This document shows positions 16,496-25,033 of a DNA stretch of 64,000 bases, in pieces (the stretch's first letter is position 1; the number at the start of each line of letters is the position of its first letter). The stretch is from Gemmatimonadaceae bacterium (GTDB lineage Bacteria > Gemmatimonadota > Gemmatimonadetes > Gemmatimonadales > Gemmatimonadaceae). The notes beneath the pieces are model-generated. The model saw only the letters and a program-made list of their open reading frames with translations. It ran no database searches and was not told the DNA's origin. Position numbers and translations under genes: made by a program. Where the stretch lies: assembly GCA_025928185.1 (NCBI GenBank), contig JAICKA010000001.1, positions 124,001 to 188,000 of the forward strand, read 5' to 3'.

Positions 16496-17712
16496 AGCCC
16501 AGCCGACTGTTCGAGATCACGCTCGGCATCATCACCAGCGTCGGCGGCTATCTCGACGTGGGCGCCATCGCGACCGCCGCGGAAGCCGGCGCGTCGTTCC
16601 GGTTCGCGCTGCTCTGGGTGATCGCGCTCGGAACCGTCTGCGTGATCTTTCTCGTCGAGATGTCCGGCCGGTTCGCCGCGGTCAGCAAGCACACCATCCG
16701 CGCGGCGATGCGCGAACGGCTCGGCGCGAACTTTTTCGTGTGGACGTACGTCGTCGAGTCGATCGTTCACATCCTGGCGCTCGCGTCGCAGATCGGCGGC
16801 ATCTGCCTCGCGCTGCAGCTCGTTACCGGAATTCCGTTTCACCGGTGGGCCATGCCTGTGGCGCTCGTCGTGTGGCTGGTGCTCTGGTGGGGCACGTTCA
16901 AGCTGATCGAGCGCTGGATCGCCCTGCTCGGCCTGATCACGATTTCGTTCGCCGTCGGCGCGGTGCGATCGCATCCGCCGCTGGCCGCGGTCGCACGTGG
17001 ATTCATCCAGTGGGCGCCGCCGCACGATCCCGCGAGCTACTGGTTCACCGCGGTCAGCATTCTCGGTGCGCTCGTGTCGCCCTACCTCTTCTATTTCTAC
17101 TCGTCGGGCGCGATCGAGGATCGCTGGGATGAGACGCACATCACCTCGAATCGCGTCATCGCCACCGTGGGCATGGGCTTCGGAAGCATCATGGCGATGA
17201 GCATTCTGATCTGCGCCGCGATGGTGTTTCACGCGCACGGGGTCGGCGTCGCGGAATACGAGCAGATCGCGCTGCTGCTCACACCGACCCTCGGTCAGTG
17301 GGGCTTCTATCTGTTCGCGGCATCGCTCGGAATTGCCTGCTTCGGCGCTTGTCTCGAATCCGCGCTCACCGTCGCGTACGAGCTGGCGCAGGGGCTCGGC
17401 TGGAATTGGGGCGAGAGCGTCGCGCCGGCAAAGGCCAGCCGATTCGCCAGCACGTACACCATCGCCATCGCGGTTGCGGCGATTCCGGCGGCGCTCGGCG
17501 TCGATCCGCTCGCGCTCACGATCTTCACCATGGCGCTGACGGCGGTGGTTCTTCCCGCGGTGCTGATTCCATTTCTCACGCTGATGAACGACGAAGATCT
17601 GCTCGGCACGCACGTCAACGGACGATTGTCGAATGGCGTGGTTCTAGCGGTGTCGGTGCTCGCGTCGGTGCTCGCGCTGGTGACCATACCGCTGGAGTTG
17701 TTCGGCGGATGA
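16492..17712 (+). CDS. Divergent NRAMP-family metal transporter
   Basis: The 406-residue protein has about eleven membrane helices and NRAMP family layout. Two metal-binding motifs are changed: helix 1 reads GGYLDVGAIAT instead of the usual DPGN, and helix 6 reads VSPYLFYFYSSGA instead of MPHNLYLHS. Loss of the Met-Pro-His triad is known to accompany altered ion choice in NRAMP relatives (for example magnesium or aluminium transporters), so Mn2+/Fe2+ transport should not be assumed. It overlaps the lipoprotein gene upstream and is followed by two PRC-like genes and a CDF exporter gene in one operon. Confidence 0.85.
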   Translation: MKPSRLFEITLGIITSVGGYLDVGAIATAAEAGASFRFALLWVIALGTVCVIFLVEMSGRFAAVSKHTIRAAMRERLGANFFVWTYVVESIVHILALASQIGGICLALQLVTGIPFHRWAMPVALVVWLVLWWGTFKLIERWIALLGLITISFAVGAVRSHPPLAAVARGFIQWAPPHDPASYWFTAVSILGALVSPYLFYFYSSGAIEDRWDETHITSNRVIATVGMGFGSIMAMSILICAAMVFHAHGVGVAEYEQIALLLTPTLGQWGFYLFAASLGIACFGACLESALTVAYELAQGLGWNWGESVAPAKASRFASTYTIAIAVAAIPAALGVDPLALTIFTMALTAVVLPAVLIPFLTLMNDEDLLGTHVNGRLSNGVVLAVSVLASVLALVTIPLELFGG

Positions 17713-17749
17713 CGTGGCCGGCCCGATTCGAGCACGGCGCGGAGACACC

Positions 17750-18127
17750 ATGACACGAACGTCGTATCACGTGATGCGGCATCTGATCGACAACGCATTG
17801 GTCGATCGAACCGACACGCCGATGGGGAGCGTCGACGATCTGACGATCGAGCTTCGCGATGGCGCGCCGCCGCGCATCACGCACATCGAGACGGGCGGCA
17901 CGGCGATGACGCGCGGACTCACATGGCCATTTGGCGCACTGTTCGGCGCGCTCGCGCTGCGCTGGGGCGCAGCGCGCGGCGAGCCGCTTCGCGTGCCCTG
18001 GTCGTGCGTGCTCGACGTCGGCGTGGATGTGCAGGTGGACGTCGACGCGTACGGCACGACCGCATTGCACTGGGAGCGCGTGTTGCGCGACCGCATCGTC
18101 GCCTACGTCCCCGGCTCACGACCGTGA
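17750..18127 (+). CDS. PRC-barrel-like protein 1
   Basis: A 125-residue cytoplasmic protein. The beginning (LIDNALVDRTDTPMGSVDDLTIEL) looks like a PRC-barrel 'property + DxxGxxxGxVDDL' strand pattern, and LRVPWSCVLDVGVDVQVDVD matches the second strand set. The ATG at 17750 has a GGAG site 6 bases before it; an upstream in-frame start at 17714 lacks one. The stop overlaps the GTG of the next gene (GTGA). PRC barrels often bind partners or tether proteins to membranes. A regulatory or accessory role for the NRAMP/CDF pair is inference. Confidence 0.6.
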   Translation: MTRTSYHVMRHLIDNALVDRTDTPMGSVDDLTIELRDGAPPRITHIETGGTAMTRGLTWPFGALFGALALRWGAARGEPLRVPWSCVLDVGVDVQVDVDAYGTTALHWERVLRDRIVAYVPGSRP

Positions 18128-18483
18128 ACCAGCGCACCGATATGCCAAACCGACTCACCGTGCGCGGATTGCTCGGCCGTGTCGTCCACGACGTCAACGG
18201 CGAACGCGTGGGCAAGATCGAGGAGATGCGCGCGGTCCAGGTCGACGAGCACCTCGAGATTCGCGAGTACGTCGTCGGCGCGCACGGAGCGCTGCTTCGC
18301 ATCGCGGCGCGGCCGGTGCTCCGCTGGATGCTCGAATATTTCGGCGTCAGCGGCTGGCGCGATCATACGATTCCGTGGGACTGGCTCGACCTGAGCGACC
18401 CGGTGCATCCGCGGCTCATTCGACCGCACGCGGCATTGCACGCGATTCACAGCGAGCCGCCGCCAGGCGACGATTCGCCGTGA
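18124..18483 (+). CDS. PRC-barrel-like protein 2
   Basis: The 119-residue product starts at a GTG that overlaps the preceding stop; an ATG six codons on (18142) is an alternative. LTVRGLLGRVVHDVNGERVGKIEEMRAV is a clear PRC-barrel opening (Gly-x-x-V-x-D-x-x-G-x-x-hGKI-E-h), and IPWDWLDLSDP near residue 90 is the closing strand seen in such proteins. It overlaps the CDF gene start by four bases. It is related in layout to the gene upstream, so the pair may form a heterodimer that senses or gates metal transport; this is untested. Confidence 0.65.
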   Translation: MNQRTDMPNRLTVRGLLGRVVHDVNGERVGKIEEMRAVQVDEHLEIREYVVGAHGALLRIAARPVLRWMLEYFGVSGWRDHTIPWDWLDLSDPVHPRLIRPHAALHAIHSEPPPGDDSP

Positions 18484-19406
18484 AGCACGAGGCGCGTGCG
18501 GCGATCATTGCCGGCCTCGCCGCCAACATCGGCATTGCCGCGACGAAATTCGTCGCGGCGGCGCACAGCGGCAGCTCCGCCATGCTCGCCGAAGGTATGC
18601 ACTCGCTCGTCGATTGCGCGGACAGTTGCCTGCTCTGGTACGGAATCCGACGCGCGAACCGTCCGGCGGACGCCACGCATCCCGTCGGCCATGGTCGCGA
18701 GATCTATTTCTGGGCTCTCATCGTCGCGCTGCTGTTCTTCTCGCTGGGCGGCGGGATGTCGTTCTACGAAGGCGGCAGACGCATTCTTCACCCGCAGCCG
18801 ATGGGCAATCTCGGATGGTCGTTCGGCGTGCTCGGCGTGTCGGCACTGTTCACGCTCGGCTCGTTCACCGTGGCGCTGCGCGGATTCCGCGCCCGCACCA
18901 TGGGGCGGAGCTACTGGACGACGTTCCGCCAGAGCACGGATCCGACATTCTTCACGCTCGTGCTCGAGGACGCCGCCGATCTCGCCGGCGTGCTGGTCGC
19001 GGCCGTCGGCATCGCCTGCAGCGAATGGCTCGGCAAGCCGGCGCTCGACGGCGTCGCATCGATGGTCATCGGCGGCGTGATGACGACCGTCGCGATTCTG
19101 CTGGCGCGCGAATCAAAGAGTCTACTCATCGGTGAAAGCGTCCGCCCAACCGAGTTGAAGGCGATCACCGCCGCCGCGCGACAGGAGCATGCAGTGCTGG
19201 ACGTGCGTCGTCCGCTCACGCTCGTGCTCGGCCCCGACTCGGTGCTGGTGGCGATGGATGTCGAGTTCCGGCCCGAGCTGACGGCGCGCGACGTGACGAC
19301 TGCGATCGAACGGCTGGAGGGCGCGATTCATCGCGAGGCGCCGAGCGTGCAGCACATCTACATCGAAGCGTCGTCCGTAAAGGAAGCCGTGCGCACGGCG
19401 CACTGA
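18480..19406 (+). CDS. Cation diffusion facilitator, SLC30A9-like
   Basis: A 308-residue transporter with six helices (~10-30, 37-57, 78-100, 112-132, 165-185, 190-205) and a C-terminal ferredoxin-like domain. Helix 2 holds MLAEGMHSLVDCAD, followed by the group hallmark THPVGHGREIYFWALIVALL, and helix 5 reads LEDAADLAGV where zinc exporters such as YiiP have HxxxD. This is the signature of the SLC30A9/ZnT9-type branch. It begins at a GTG overlapping the stop of the preceding gene. Import by the NRAMP relative and export by this CDF would balance one metal; which metal is open. Confidence 0.9.
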   Translation: MKHEARAAIIAGLAANIGIAATKFVAAAHSGSSAMLAEGMHSLVDCADSCLLWYGIRRANRPADATHPVGHGREIYFWALIVALLFFSLGGGMSFYEGGRRILHPQPMGNLGWSFGVLGVSALFTLGSFTVALRGFRARTMGRSYWTTFRQSTDPTFFTLVLEDAADLAGVLVAAVGIACSEWLGKPALDGVASMVIGGVMTTVAILLARESKSLLIGESVRPTELKAITAAARQEHAVLDVRRPLTLVLGPDSVLVAMDVEFRPELTARDVTTAIERLEGAIHREAPSVQHIYIEASSVKEAVRTAH

Positions 19407-19421
19407 CGAGCGCTACGGCGG

Positions 19422-19838
19422 CTACGCCGGCTCCGCGCGCCGCGGAACGACGGCGAGCGTGCAGCGCGAGATGCACACCAGTTTGCCCAGTTCGTCGGCG
19501 ATCTCGATGGACCAGACCTGACTCTTGCGGCCGCTGTGCACCGGCACGCCGGTCGCGCGCACCACGCCATCCGACTTGGGCCGCAGGTGATTGGCATTGA
19601 TCTCCTGCCCTACGGCGACGAATCGCTCCCGATCAATTCTCGCCGCGGCGCCGAGCGACGCGACCGTTTCGGCCAGCGCGACCGACGCGCCACCGTGCAG
19701 AATTCCGAACGGCTGCCGCGTGCGCTCGTCCACCGGCATCGTGGCGACAACGCGAGCCTCCGAGAGCTCGAGCAGCTCGATGCCGAGCGTGCCGGCCATG
19801 CCGTGGGTGCGGAGAGAGAGAAACCAGTCGGGAAGCAT
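19422..19838 (-). CDS. Hotdog-fold acyl-CoA thioesterase (PaaI/MenI-like)
   Basis: A 138-residue single hotdog domain. RQPFGILHGGASVALAETVAS is the active-site helix with the conserved HGG, and GQEINANHLRPKSDGVVRATG is the central strand of this family, which hydrolyses aryl- or acyl-CoA esters, e.g. 1,4-dihydroxy-2-naphthoyl-CoA. It is convergent with the CDF gene (15-base gap) and lies next to the lipid gene cluster, but there is no sign that it is co-transcribed. Substrate cannot be told. Confidence 0.88.
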   Translation of the reverse strand: MLPDWFLSLRTHGMAGTLGIELLELSEARVVATMPVDERTRQPFGILHGGASVALAETVASLGAAARIDRERFVAVGQEINANHLRPKSDGVVRATGVPVHSGRKSQVWSIEIADELGKLVCISRCTLAVVPRRAEPA

Positions 19839-19842
19839 GAGT

Positions 19843-20002
19843 GAGAGAGGAGAGTGGAGAGAGGAGAGTGGAGAGAACTACCGAGATTTCGGGTGCGAGT
19901 TACCAGAACTCAGAGAAGAGTAGCCATGAAGCCCAGCGCGTTCCCCCGCGCACCATGGACCTGGACAACGGACCATGGACGATAGACCACGGACCAGAAA
20001 CC
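19843..20002. repeat. 14-bp tandem repeat plus degenerate 7-bp repeat tract
   Basis: GAGAGAGGAGAGTG occurs twice and a half at 19843-19878, directly at the 5' end of the thioesterase gene. Then AGAACTCAGAG (words also found in the 5.7-kb palindrome) leads to a tract with 7-base period at about 19952-20002 (ACCATGG, ACAACGG, ACCATGG, ACGATAG, ACCACGG). The tract belongs to the GGACCAY family. Confidence 0.7.
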
Positions 20003-20055
20003 AGCGGCACGCGCTCTGCCGTCGAGAACAATGTCCCAATCACCGGAGTCGAAAC

Positions 20056-20331
20056 ATGGCCGGAAGCCGAAACAACACGAGCTCGAGCAATACCGGACGC
20101 GCACGCACGCCGCGCAATGCGAATCGTGATGTGACCACGCGTCAGGATCCGAAGTCGTCGGACCGCACCCTCGGTGCGCGCGCGACCGAGTCGGCCAGTG
20201 GGACCGGCACCCGGCAGAGCGCGGCGAAACGCCGCAGTGCGAGCAACAGCGGCACGAGGAACAGCAGCACCCGCGGCAACAGCAGCAGCGGTAGCAGCAG
20301 CACGAGCACGCGTCGGAAGCCGACGCGCTGA
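20056..20331 (+). CDS. Small Ser/Arg/Thr-rich basic protein
   Basis: A 91-residue low-complexity protein made largely of Ser, Arg, Thr, Asn and Gly, with a strongly basic C-terminal (SSGSSSTSTRRKPTR). It has a GGAG site 8 bases before the ATG and does not overlap a known gene on either strand, which makes it more believable than most low-complexity frames. It could bind nucleic acid. No family recognised; it may be non-coding. Confidence 0.4.
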   Translation: MAGSRNNTSSSNTGRARTPRNANRDVTTRQDPKSSDRTLGARATESASGTGTRQSAAKRRSASNSGTRNSSTRGNSSSGSSSTSTRRKPTR

Positions 20332-20405
20332 CTCGAAGTGTCGCGGGGCTGGCGGCGCAGCATCCAGCCCCGCGGGACGAACTACGCGATGTTGATCGAG
20401 CCCGT

Positions 20406-20861
20406 CTAGCAGCTGCTATCGGTCGACACGGTATTGGCCGGCCACGAATAGAGTTCGATGATCCACGAGCCGGCATCTCCATCGATCTCCGACGAATGGC
20501 CAGGATGCGCGCCGCCGCTCGAGCGTAGCGTGAATCCGCACCGCGACCAGGCGTACTGGACGGGCTGGCCCCACAGATCGGTTTCGAGATCTCGCATGAG
20601 GCGGGCGTTCGTCGCGTCCAGATGCGCGACGACCGAATCCAGCGCATAAGCGGGACGGTGGTACGCCCGCGCGTACGCCTCCACGCGGCGCGCGATCATC
20701 CGGAGGTACATCCGCTCGGCCGTCCGCGGTGCATCGCTGGTCGCCGGCCGCCCGCGAATGACCGCGATTCGCCAGGCGAGCACCGCGATCGCCAGCAGAA
20801 AGACGATCGCGCCGACGATCGTGCGGCGGCGTGCCGACTCGGGCGTCAACGTTTTCCCCAC
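20406..20861 (-). CDS. Membrane-anchored GspG/pseudopilin-like protein
   Basis: A 151-residue protein with one N-terminal helix (TIVGAIVFLLAIAVLAWRIAVI) and a C-terminal domain resembling the major pseudopilin head: long helix, then DLWGQPVQYAWSRCGFTLRSSG and EIDGDAGSW, like the DPWG-x-P-Y / SxGxDG pattern of GspG. The prepilin cleavage site (G-F-T-L-x-E) is not seen, so it is probably anchored, not assembled. The GTG at 20861 is preceded by a GAGAGG site. It lies 27 bases after the dehydrogenase stop and may belong to the lipid operon. Confidence 0.6.
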   Translation of the reverse strand: MGKTLTPESARRRTIVGAIVFLLAIAVLAWRIAVIRGRPATSDAPRTAERMYLRMIARRVEAYARAYHRPAYALDSVVAHLDATNARLMRDLETDLWGQPVQYAWSRCGFTLRSSGGAHPGHSSEIDGDAGSWIIELYSWPANTVSTDSSC

Positions 20862-20887
20862 CGCCTCTCGCCTCTGCTCCCTCTCCT

Positions 20888-22105
20888 CTAGTATCGGAAC
20901 GCCACCTTCACGTTCCCCTTGCCACGGTTCATCGCCGCCGCAATCGCCGCCCGGTAGTCGGCGAGGGGGAACGTCTGCGTCACCAGCGGTCCGACCGGCG
21001 CGCGGCCGCTCGCGATCAGCGCCGCGGACTCGGCGAATGCGTCCTGCGTCGCGCCGCCGTGCCCGTGCGCGCCGTAGCAGACGCTGCCGCGCACCGTCAG
21101 CTCCTTGAGCCAGAGCGGCGTCCAGTCGAGCCCATTCAGAGAACTCACATTGCCGAGCAGGACGATCGTGCCGCCGGGGCGGGTGAGGCGAAGCGCGTCG
21201 TCCATGGCCGACGTGCCACCGACGCAGACGAAGGTCATGTCGAATCCGCTGCCGGTGCCGATCGGCCGTCCGATGATCGGTTTCAGCAGCCGTGCATGCC
21301 CGATCTCGGCCAGCTCCTCGAAGTAGTCTCGGCGCGCGCGGACTACCTGCGCGGCGCCGAGCCGGGTCGCGTGCGCCGCCTGGAATTTGTGCCGCGCCAG
21401 CACGGTCACGGAACGCTCCGGCGCCAGGGCGCTGAGCGCCGCCGTCGTCAGCAGTCCGATCGAGCCGGCGCCGATCACGAGCACGCGCGCGCCCGTCGGC
21501 GGCAGATTGCTTCGCACCGCGTGCACCGAACAGGCGAGCGGCTCGATGAGCACCGCCTCCTCGTCCCGCATCGCGTCGGGGACGGGCACCAGCCGCGACT
21601 CGTGCGCCACGAATACCTCGCCCCAACTGCCGCCGGTGTCGCGCGTCGTGCCGATGAGCATGCCCGGCGAAAGCGCGCCGTCGGTGAAATGGGCGCAACG
21701 CGAATGGTCGCCGGCGGCGCACGCGGCGCACGAGGGCTGCATCTCGCGCGGCTCGCAGCAGAGGAGCGGATTCGCCACCACGCGCTGTCCCGGGCGCACG
21801 CTGCGCACCGCGCGCCCCACTTCGATCACCTCGCCCACGTTCTCGTGGCCAAGCACGAACGGGAACGACGAAAAGGGCGACGTCGCCGGACTCGCCTTGA
21901 GCATTATCACATTGAGGTCGCTGCCGCAGATGCCGCCCATCCGCGTGCGGATGCGCACCCATCGCTCATTCGGCAGCGCCGGCTCCAGCGCGTCACCGTA
22001 CGTGGTGCACGCATGCTTGCCGAGATAGAACCGGCGCGACAGGCGACCGGTGGCGCGCGTGGTGAGGTACGTCGGGATCGGCGCCGCGAAGCGGATCGCC
22101 TTCAT
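20888..22105 (-). CDS. Zinc-dependent medium-chain dehydrogenase
   Basis: The 405-residue enzyme has the catalytic-zinc elements GGICGSDLN and GHENVGEV, a structural-zinc cysteine set (CCEPREMQPSCAACAAGDHSRC) and a Rossmann motif VLVIGAGSIGLL. It would oxidise an alcohol or reduce a ketone with NAD(P). Its ATG overlaps the stop of the lipid kinase gene by four bases. In an operon with an oxoamine synthase, reduction of a 3-keto-sphingoid-like intermediate is a reasonable guess, although classical 3-ketosphinganine reductases are short-chain enzymes. Confidence 0.88.
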   Translation of the reverse strand: MKAIRFAAPIPTYLTTRATGRLSRRFYLGKHACTTYGDALEPALPNERWVRIRTRMGGICGSDLNVIMLKASPATSPFSSFPFVLGHENVGEVIEVGRAVRSVRPGQRVVANPLLCCEPREMQPSCAACAAGDHSRCAHFTDGALSPGMLIGTTRDTGGSWGEVFVAHESRLVPVPDAMRDEEAVLIEPLACSVHAVRSNLPPTGARVLVIGAGSIGLLTTAALSALAPERSVTVLARHKFQAAHATRLGAAQVVRARRDYFEELAEIGHARLLKPIIGRPIGTGSGFDMTFVCVGGTSAMDDALRLTRPGGTIVLLGNVSSLNGLDWTPLWLKELTVRGSVCYGAHGHGGATQDAFAESAALIASGRAPVGPLVTQTFPLADYRAAIAAAMNRGKGNVKVAFRY

Positions 22106-23031
22106 GCCTGCGCGGCGGTCGCGATCGGTGTCACGACGCGGAGCGCGCGAGGCACGCAGCGCACCTCCAGTGTCGGCGAGCTGGCGCGATTGTACTCGCC
22201 GTCGGTCTCGTAGGCCGGCGGCGACGGAAACGACAGCGTGAAGCTCGACGCCTGCTCGGTGCGCACTTCAGGCTGGCTGCCGTGCGTGCCGCGCGAGGCC
22301 GCGGCAAACAGGCGCATGCGTCTCAAGGGCGAAGCGGTGCGGATGGCGATCGCGTCGAGCCGTCCGTCCGTGAGGCTCGCCTCGGGCGCGATGCGAAACG
22401 CGCCGCCGAAGTTGCGCCCGTTGGCGATGATCAACATCAGGTGCTGCACCACACCGCGACGTTCCTTGAGCGTGGTGACGTCGATCGCAATGCCGGCGTA
22501 GCCGAACAGCTGGCGCAGCGCCGAGTACGCGTAGACGAGATCGCCCCGCAGCAGCGTGATCTTCTCCACGTCCTCGAGCACGGCGGTGTCGAAGCCGAAG
22601 CCGGTGACGTTGAGAAAATACTTGCCCTCGATGCGCCCGACGTCGACCGCGACATCCGGCCCGTCGATCGCGAGTCGAGCGGTGGCGACGTAATCCGTCG
22701 CCGGCACGCCGACGGTCTTGGCGAAATCATTGCCGGTCCCGGCGGCGGCGAGCCCGAGCCGCACGTCGGCGCGCGACGTGATGATCGCGTTCGCGACGTT
22801 GCTCCACGTCCCGTCGCCACCGACGGCGACGATGGTCCGCGCCCCTTCCTCGATCGCATGCAGCGCGAACACACGCTCGTCGCCGCGCGCCCGGGTCGCG
22901 CGCACGTCGGTGACGCCGACGTCGGCGAACGCACGGCGAACCTGTGCTTCCACTTTGGCGCCGCGCCCTTTGCCCGCTGCCGGGTTCAGGATGACGCAGA
23001 CGCCCGCACCTCCCCCACCACCAGCCGCCAT
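22102..23031 (-). CDS. Diacylglycerol/sphingosine kinase-family lipid kinase
   Basis: The 309-residue protein matches the YegS/DagK catalytic fold: CVILNPAAGKGRG at the N-terminus, VAVGGDGTWSNVANAI, LGLAAAGTGNDFAKTVG, NVTGFGFDTAVLEDVEK and PEASLTDGRLDAIAIRT. Such kinases phosphorylate the hydroxyl of diacylglycerol, ceramide or a sphingoid base with ATP. The start base is shared with the TGA of the preceding gene (TGATG), and the stop overlaps the dehydrogenase start, so the operon is translationally coupled. With an oxoamine synthase upstream, a sphingoid-base kinase role is attractive; diacylglycerol remains the default. Confidence 0.88.
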   Translation of the reverse strand: MAAGGGGGAGVCVILNPAAGKGRGAKVEAQVRRAFADVGVTDVRATRARGDERVFALHAIEEGARTIVAVGGDGTWSNVANAIITSRADVRLGLAAAGTGNDFAKTVGVPATDYVATARLAIDGPDVAVDVGRIEGKYFLNVTGFGFDTAVLEDVEKITLLRGDLVYAYSALRQLFGYAGIAIDVTTLKERRGVVQHLMLIIANGRNFGGAFRIAPEASLTDGRLDAIAIRTASPLRRMRLFAAASRGTHGSQPEVRTEQASSFTLSFPSPPAYETDGEYNRASSPTLEVRCVPRALRVVTPIATAAQA

Positions 23032-23729
23032 CAGCGCGGCGCGAACGACGCCAGCTGTTGCAGCGGATGGAACGTCTGCAGGCCGTTGCGCATCCACAGC
23101 TCGCGGAACGGCGTGACGTCCACCTCCCAGTCGGTGAGCAGATTGGTCATCGCCTGCGAGTGGATCACGATGCCGCCGCGCTCCTCCTCGTTCTCGCTGA
23201 ACTGGCCGGCCATCTCGATGATCGAGCTGTACGCGCCGTCGTCGTCGTTCATGAACGCCTGGTACGGATGCGATACCTTCGACCACTCGTGCTCGGTGAC
23301 CGTCATGTCGACGATCGGCTCGCCGCGATCGGTGGCGTTGATGGTGATGTGGCCGTCGCCCCGCTCCCAGGCGATCGAGATGTCCTGCATGTAGTGCGGC
23401 AGGTGCCAGCGCTCGATCGCGTGCTCGCGCGACTCCGTGGTGGTCGTGCCGAGGCGGAATGGCCAGAACGCCGAGCGCGGCCACGGCTGCCCCTGTTCGA
23501 CGCGCGGCGACACGAGAATGGAGAGGATCAGCTCCCCGTACTCACCGACCGGGCTGTCGTGGAAGTCGAACGCCATCACGGACAGCACGCTCGAGCCGTG
23601 GTGCGGTTCGATCGGCTGGAGATCGGACGGCAGGATCGCGCGCGCGTTTTCCGTCGGAAACTCGAAGAACCCGCCGATGGCGTCGCGGAAGTGATACTGG
23701 ACGAAGTCGGAATGACTGCTGCTGCTCAT
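23031..23729 (-). CDS. Acetoacetate decarboxylase-fold protein lacking catalytic Lys
   Basis: A 232-residue ADC-superfamily protein. PTENARAILPSDLQPIEP and the later SVLSVMAFDF strand fit the family, but the block that carries the Schiff-base lysine in true acetoacetate decarboxylases (PKK) reads HLPHYMQDISIAW here, with no Lys. Decarboxylation by the usual imine mechanism is therefore unlikely; a lipid-binding or different catalytic role is more probable. It overlaps the oxoamine synthase stop (ATGA) and shares one base with the kinase start. Conserved placement inside this operon would argue for a role in the same lipid. Confidence 0.75.
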   Translation of the reverse strand: MSSSSHSDFVQYHFRDAIGGFFEFPTENARAILPSDLQPIEPHHGSSVLSVMAFDFHDSPVGEYGELILSILVSPRVEQGQPWPRSAFWPFRLGTTTTESREHAIERWHLPHYMQDISIAWERGDGHITINATDRGEPIVDMTVTEHEWSKVSHPYQAFMNDDDGAYSSIIEMAGQFSENEEERGGIVIHSQAMTNLLTDWEVDVTPFRELWMRNGLQTFHPLQQLASFAPR

Positions 23730-25021
23730 ACGAGAATCCTCTCTTCACGAAGCACATGGACGAGCGTGGCGACCCCCGCGTCGAGCTGCTCGCGGGTATG
23801 GGACGCCGAGACGGAGACGCGGAAGCGCGAGCGATGCTTGGCCACCGCGGGATAGATCACGGGCTGGAGATAGATGCCGGCCCGGAGAAGCTTGTGACAG
23901 ATCTCGAACACGCGCCGGTCGTTCCGGAGCATGATCGGGATCACCTGCGACGTCGATTCGCCGACGTCCACGCCCGCCTCATCGAGCAGGCCGCGGATGT
24001 ACCGAACGTTGTCCCACAGCTGATCGCGCAGCTGCGGCTCGGCTTGCGCCAGCTCGAGCGACTTGAGCACGCCGGCCGTGACGACCGGCGACAGCGCGCA
24101 CGAGAACACGCGCGACCGCGCGAAGCCCTTGAGATAATTGTAGAGGCTGCGCGGTCCGGCGACGTACCCGCCCTGCCCGCCGAGCGCCTTCGAGAAGGTG
24201 CCGATGTGGATGTCCACTTCGTCCTCGAGCCCGTACAGCTCGGCCACGCCGCGGCCGTTCGCGCCGTAGACGAATGCCGAGTGCGCCTCGTCGAGCATGA
24301 TCCGCGCGCCGTATTTCTTGGCGACGGCGACGAGCTCCGGCAGCGGGCACACGTCGCCGTCCATCGAGTACACGCCCTCGATGGCGACGAGCTTCTTGCC
24401 GGCGGCGTGCTTGAGCTTGCGCTCGAGATCCGCCGGGTTGTTGTGCCGGAAGAAGCGCACGTTTGCCTTCGACAGGATCGCGCCGTCGACGATGCTCGCG
24501 TGCGCGTTCTGATCGGCGATCACCCAATCTCCCGGCCGCATCAGGCCGGCGATCATGCCGACGTTGGTGCTGTAGCCGGTCGGGAAGACCATCGCCGCTT
24601 CCTTGAGCTTGAACTTCGCGAGCGCCTCCTCGAGCTGCACGTGGATGTCCATCATGCCGCTCAGGATCGGCGAGCCCGCCGCGCCGAGGCCGTACCGGTC
24701 GAGCGCCGCCTTCGCCGCCGCGATCACCTCGGGGCGGAAGGACAGTCCGAGGTAATTGTACGACGACAGATTGATCAGCCGGACCTGTTTGCGCTCGAGC
24801 CCTTCGGTGAGATTGATCTCACCCTGGGGCGGCGTTGACATGGCCTGGGAGAACAGATAGTAACCCTGCGGCAGCGCACGCTCGAACCAGTCGTTGTATG
24901 GTCCGAGCACGGCGAACGGGTCGTCGCTCGTCGAGTAGAAGAAATTGCTATAGTCGTAGTCCGAGACGTTCGGGGGTTGCGCTTCGAGCGGCTCGGGCTG
25001 CGCTTCGACCGGTAAAGACAT
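23726..25021 (-). CDS. Alpha-oxoamine synthase, serine-palmitoyltransferase-like
   Basis: The 431-residue PLP enzyme belongs to the family that joins an amino acid and an acyl-CoA to give an alpha-amino ketone. Features are SSYNYLGLSFRPEV, GLGAAGSPILSG, the stacking and Asp regions LDEAHSAFVYG, and the PLP lysine in GTFSKALGGQGG. The GTFSK form (not TLGKAFG of ALA or KAPA synthases) and the ~40-residue N-terminal lead (DYDYSNFFYSTSDDPFAVLGPYNDW) favour serine palmitoyltransferase. A GGAGGT site 6 bases before the ATG at 25021 fixes the start. It is the first gene of the lipid operon. KAPA or other amino-ketone products are alternatives. Confidence 0.85.
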   Translation of the reverse strand: MSLPVEAQPEPLEAQPPNVSDYDYSNFFYSTSDDPFAVLGPYNDWFERALPQGYYLFSQAMSTPPQGEINLTEGLERKQVRLINLSSYNYLGLSFRPEVIAAAKAALDRYGLGAAGSPILSGMMDIHVQLEEALAKFKLKEAAMVFPTGYSTNVGMIAGLMRPGDWVIADQNAHASIVDGAILSKANVRFFRHNNPADLERKLKHAAGKKLVAIEGVYSMDGDVCPLPELVAVAKKYGARIMLDEAHSAFVYGANGRGVAELYGLEDEVDIHIGTFSKALGGQGGYVAGPRSLYNYLKGFARSRVFSCALSPVVTAGVLKSLELAQAEPQLRDQLWDNVRYIRGLLDEAGVDVGESTSQVIPIMLRNDRRVFEICHKLLRAGIYLQPVIYPAVAKHRSRFRVSVSASHTREQLDAGVATLVHVLREERILV

Positions 25022-25033
25022 GGTGACCTCCAT

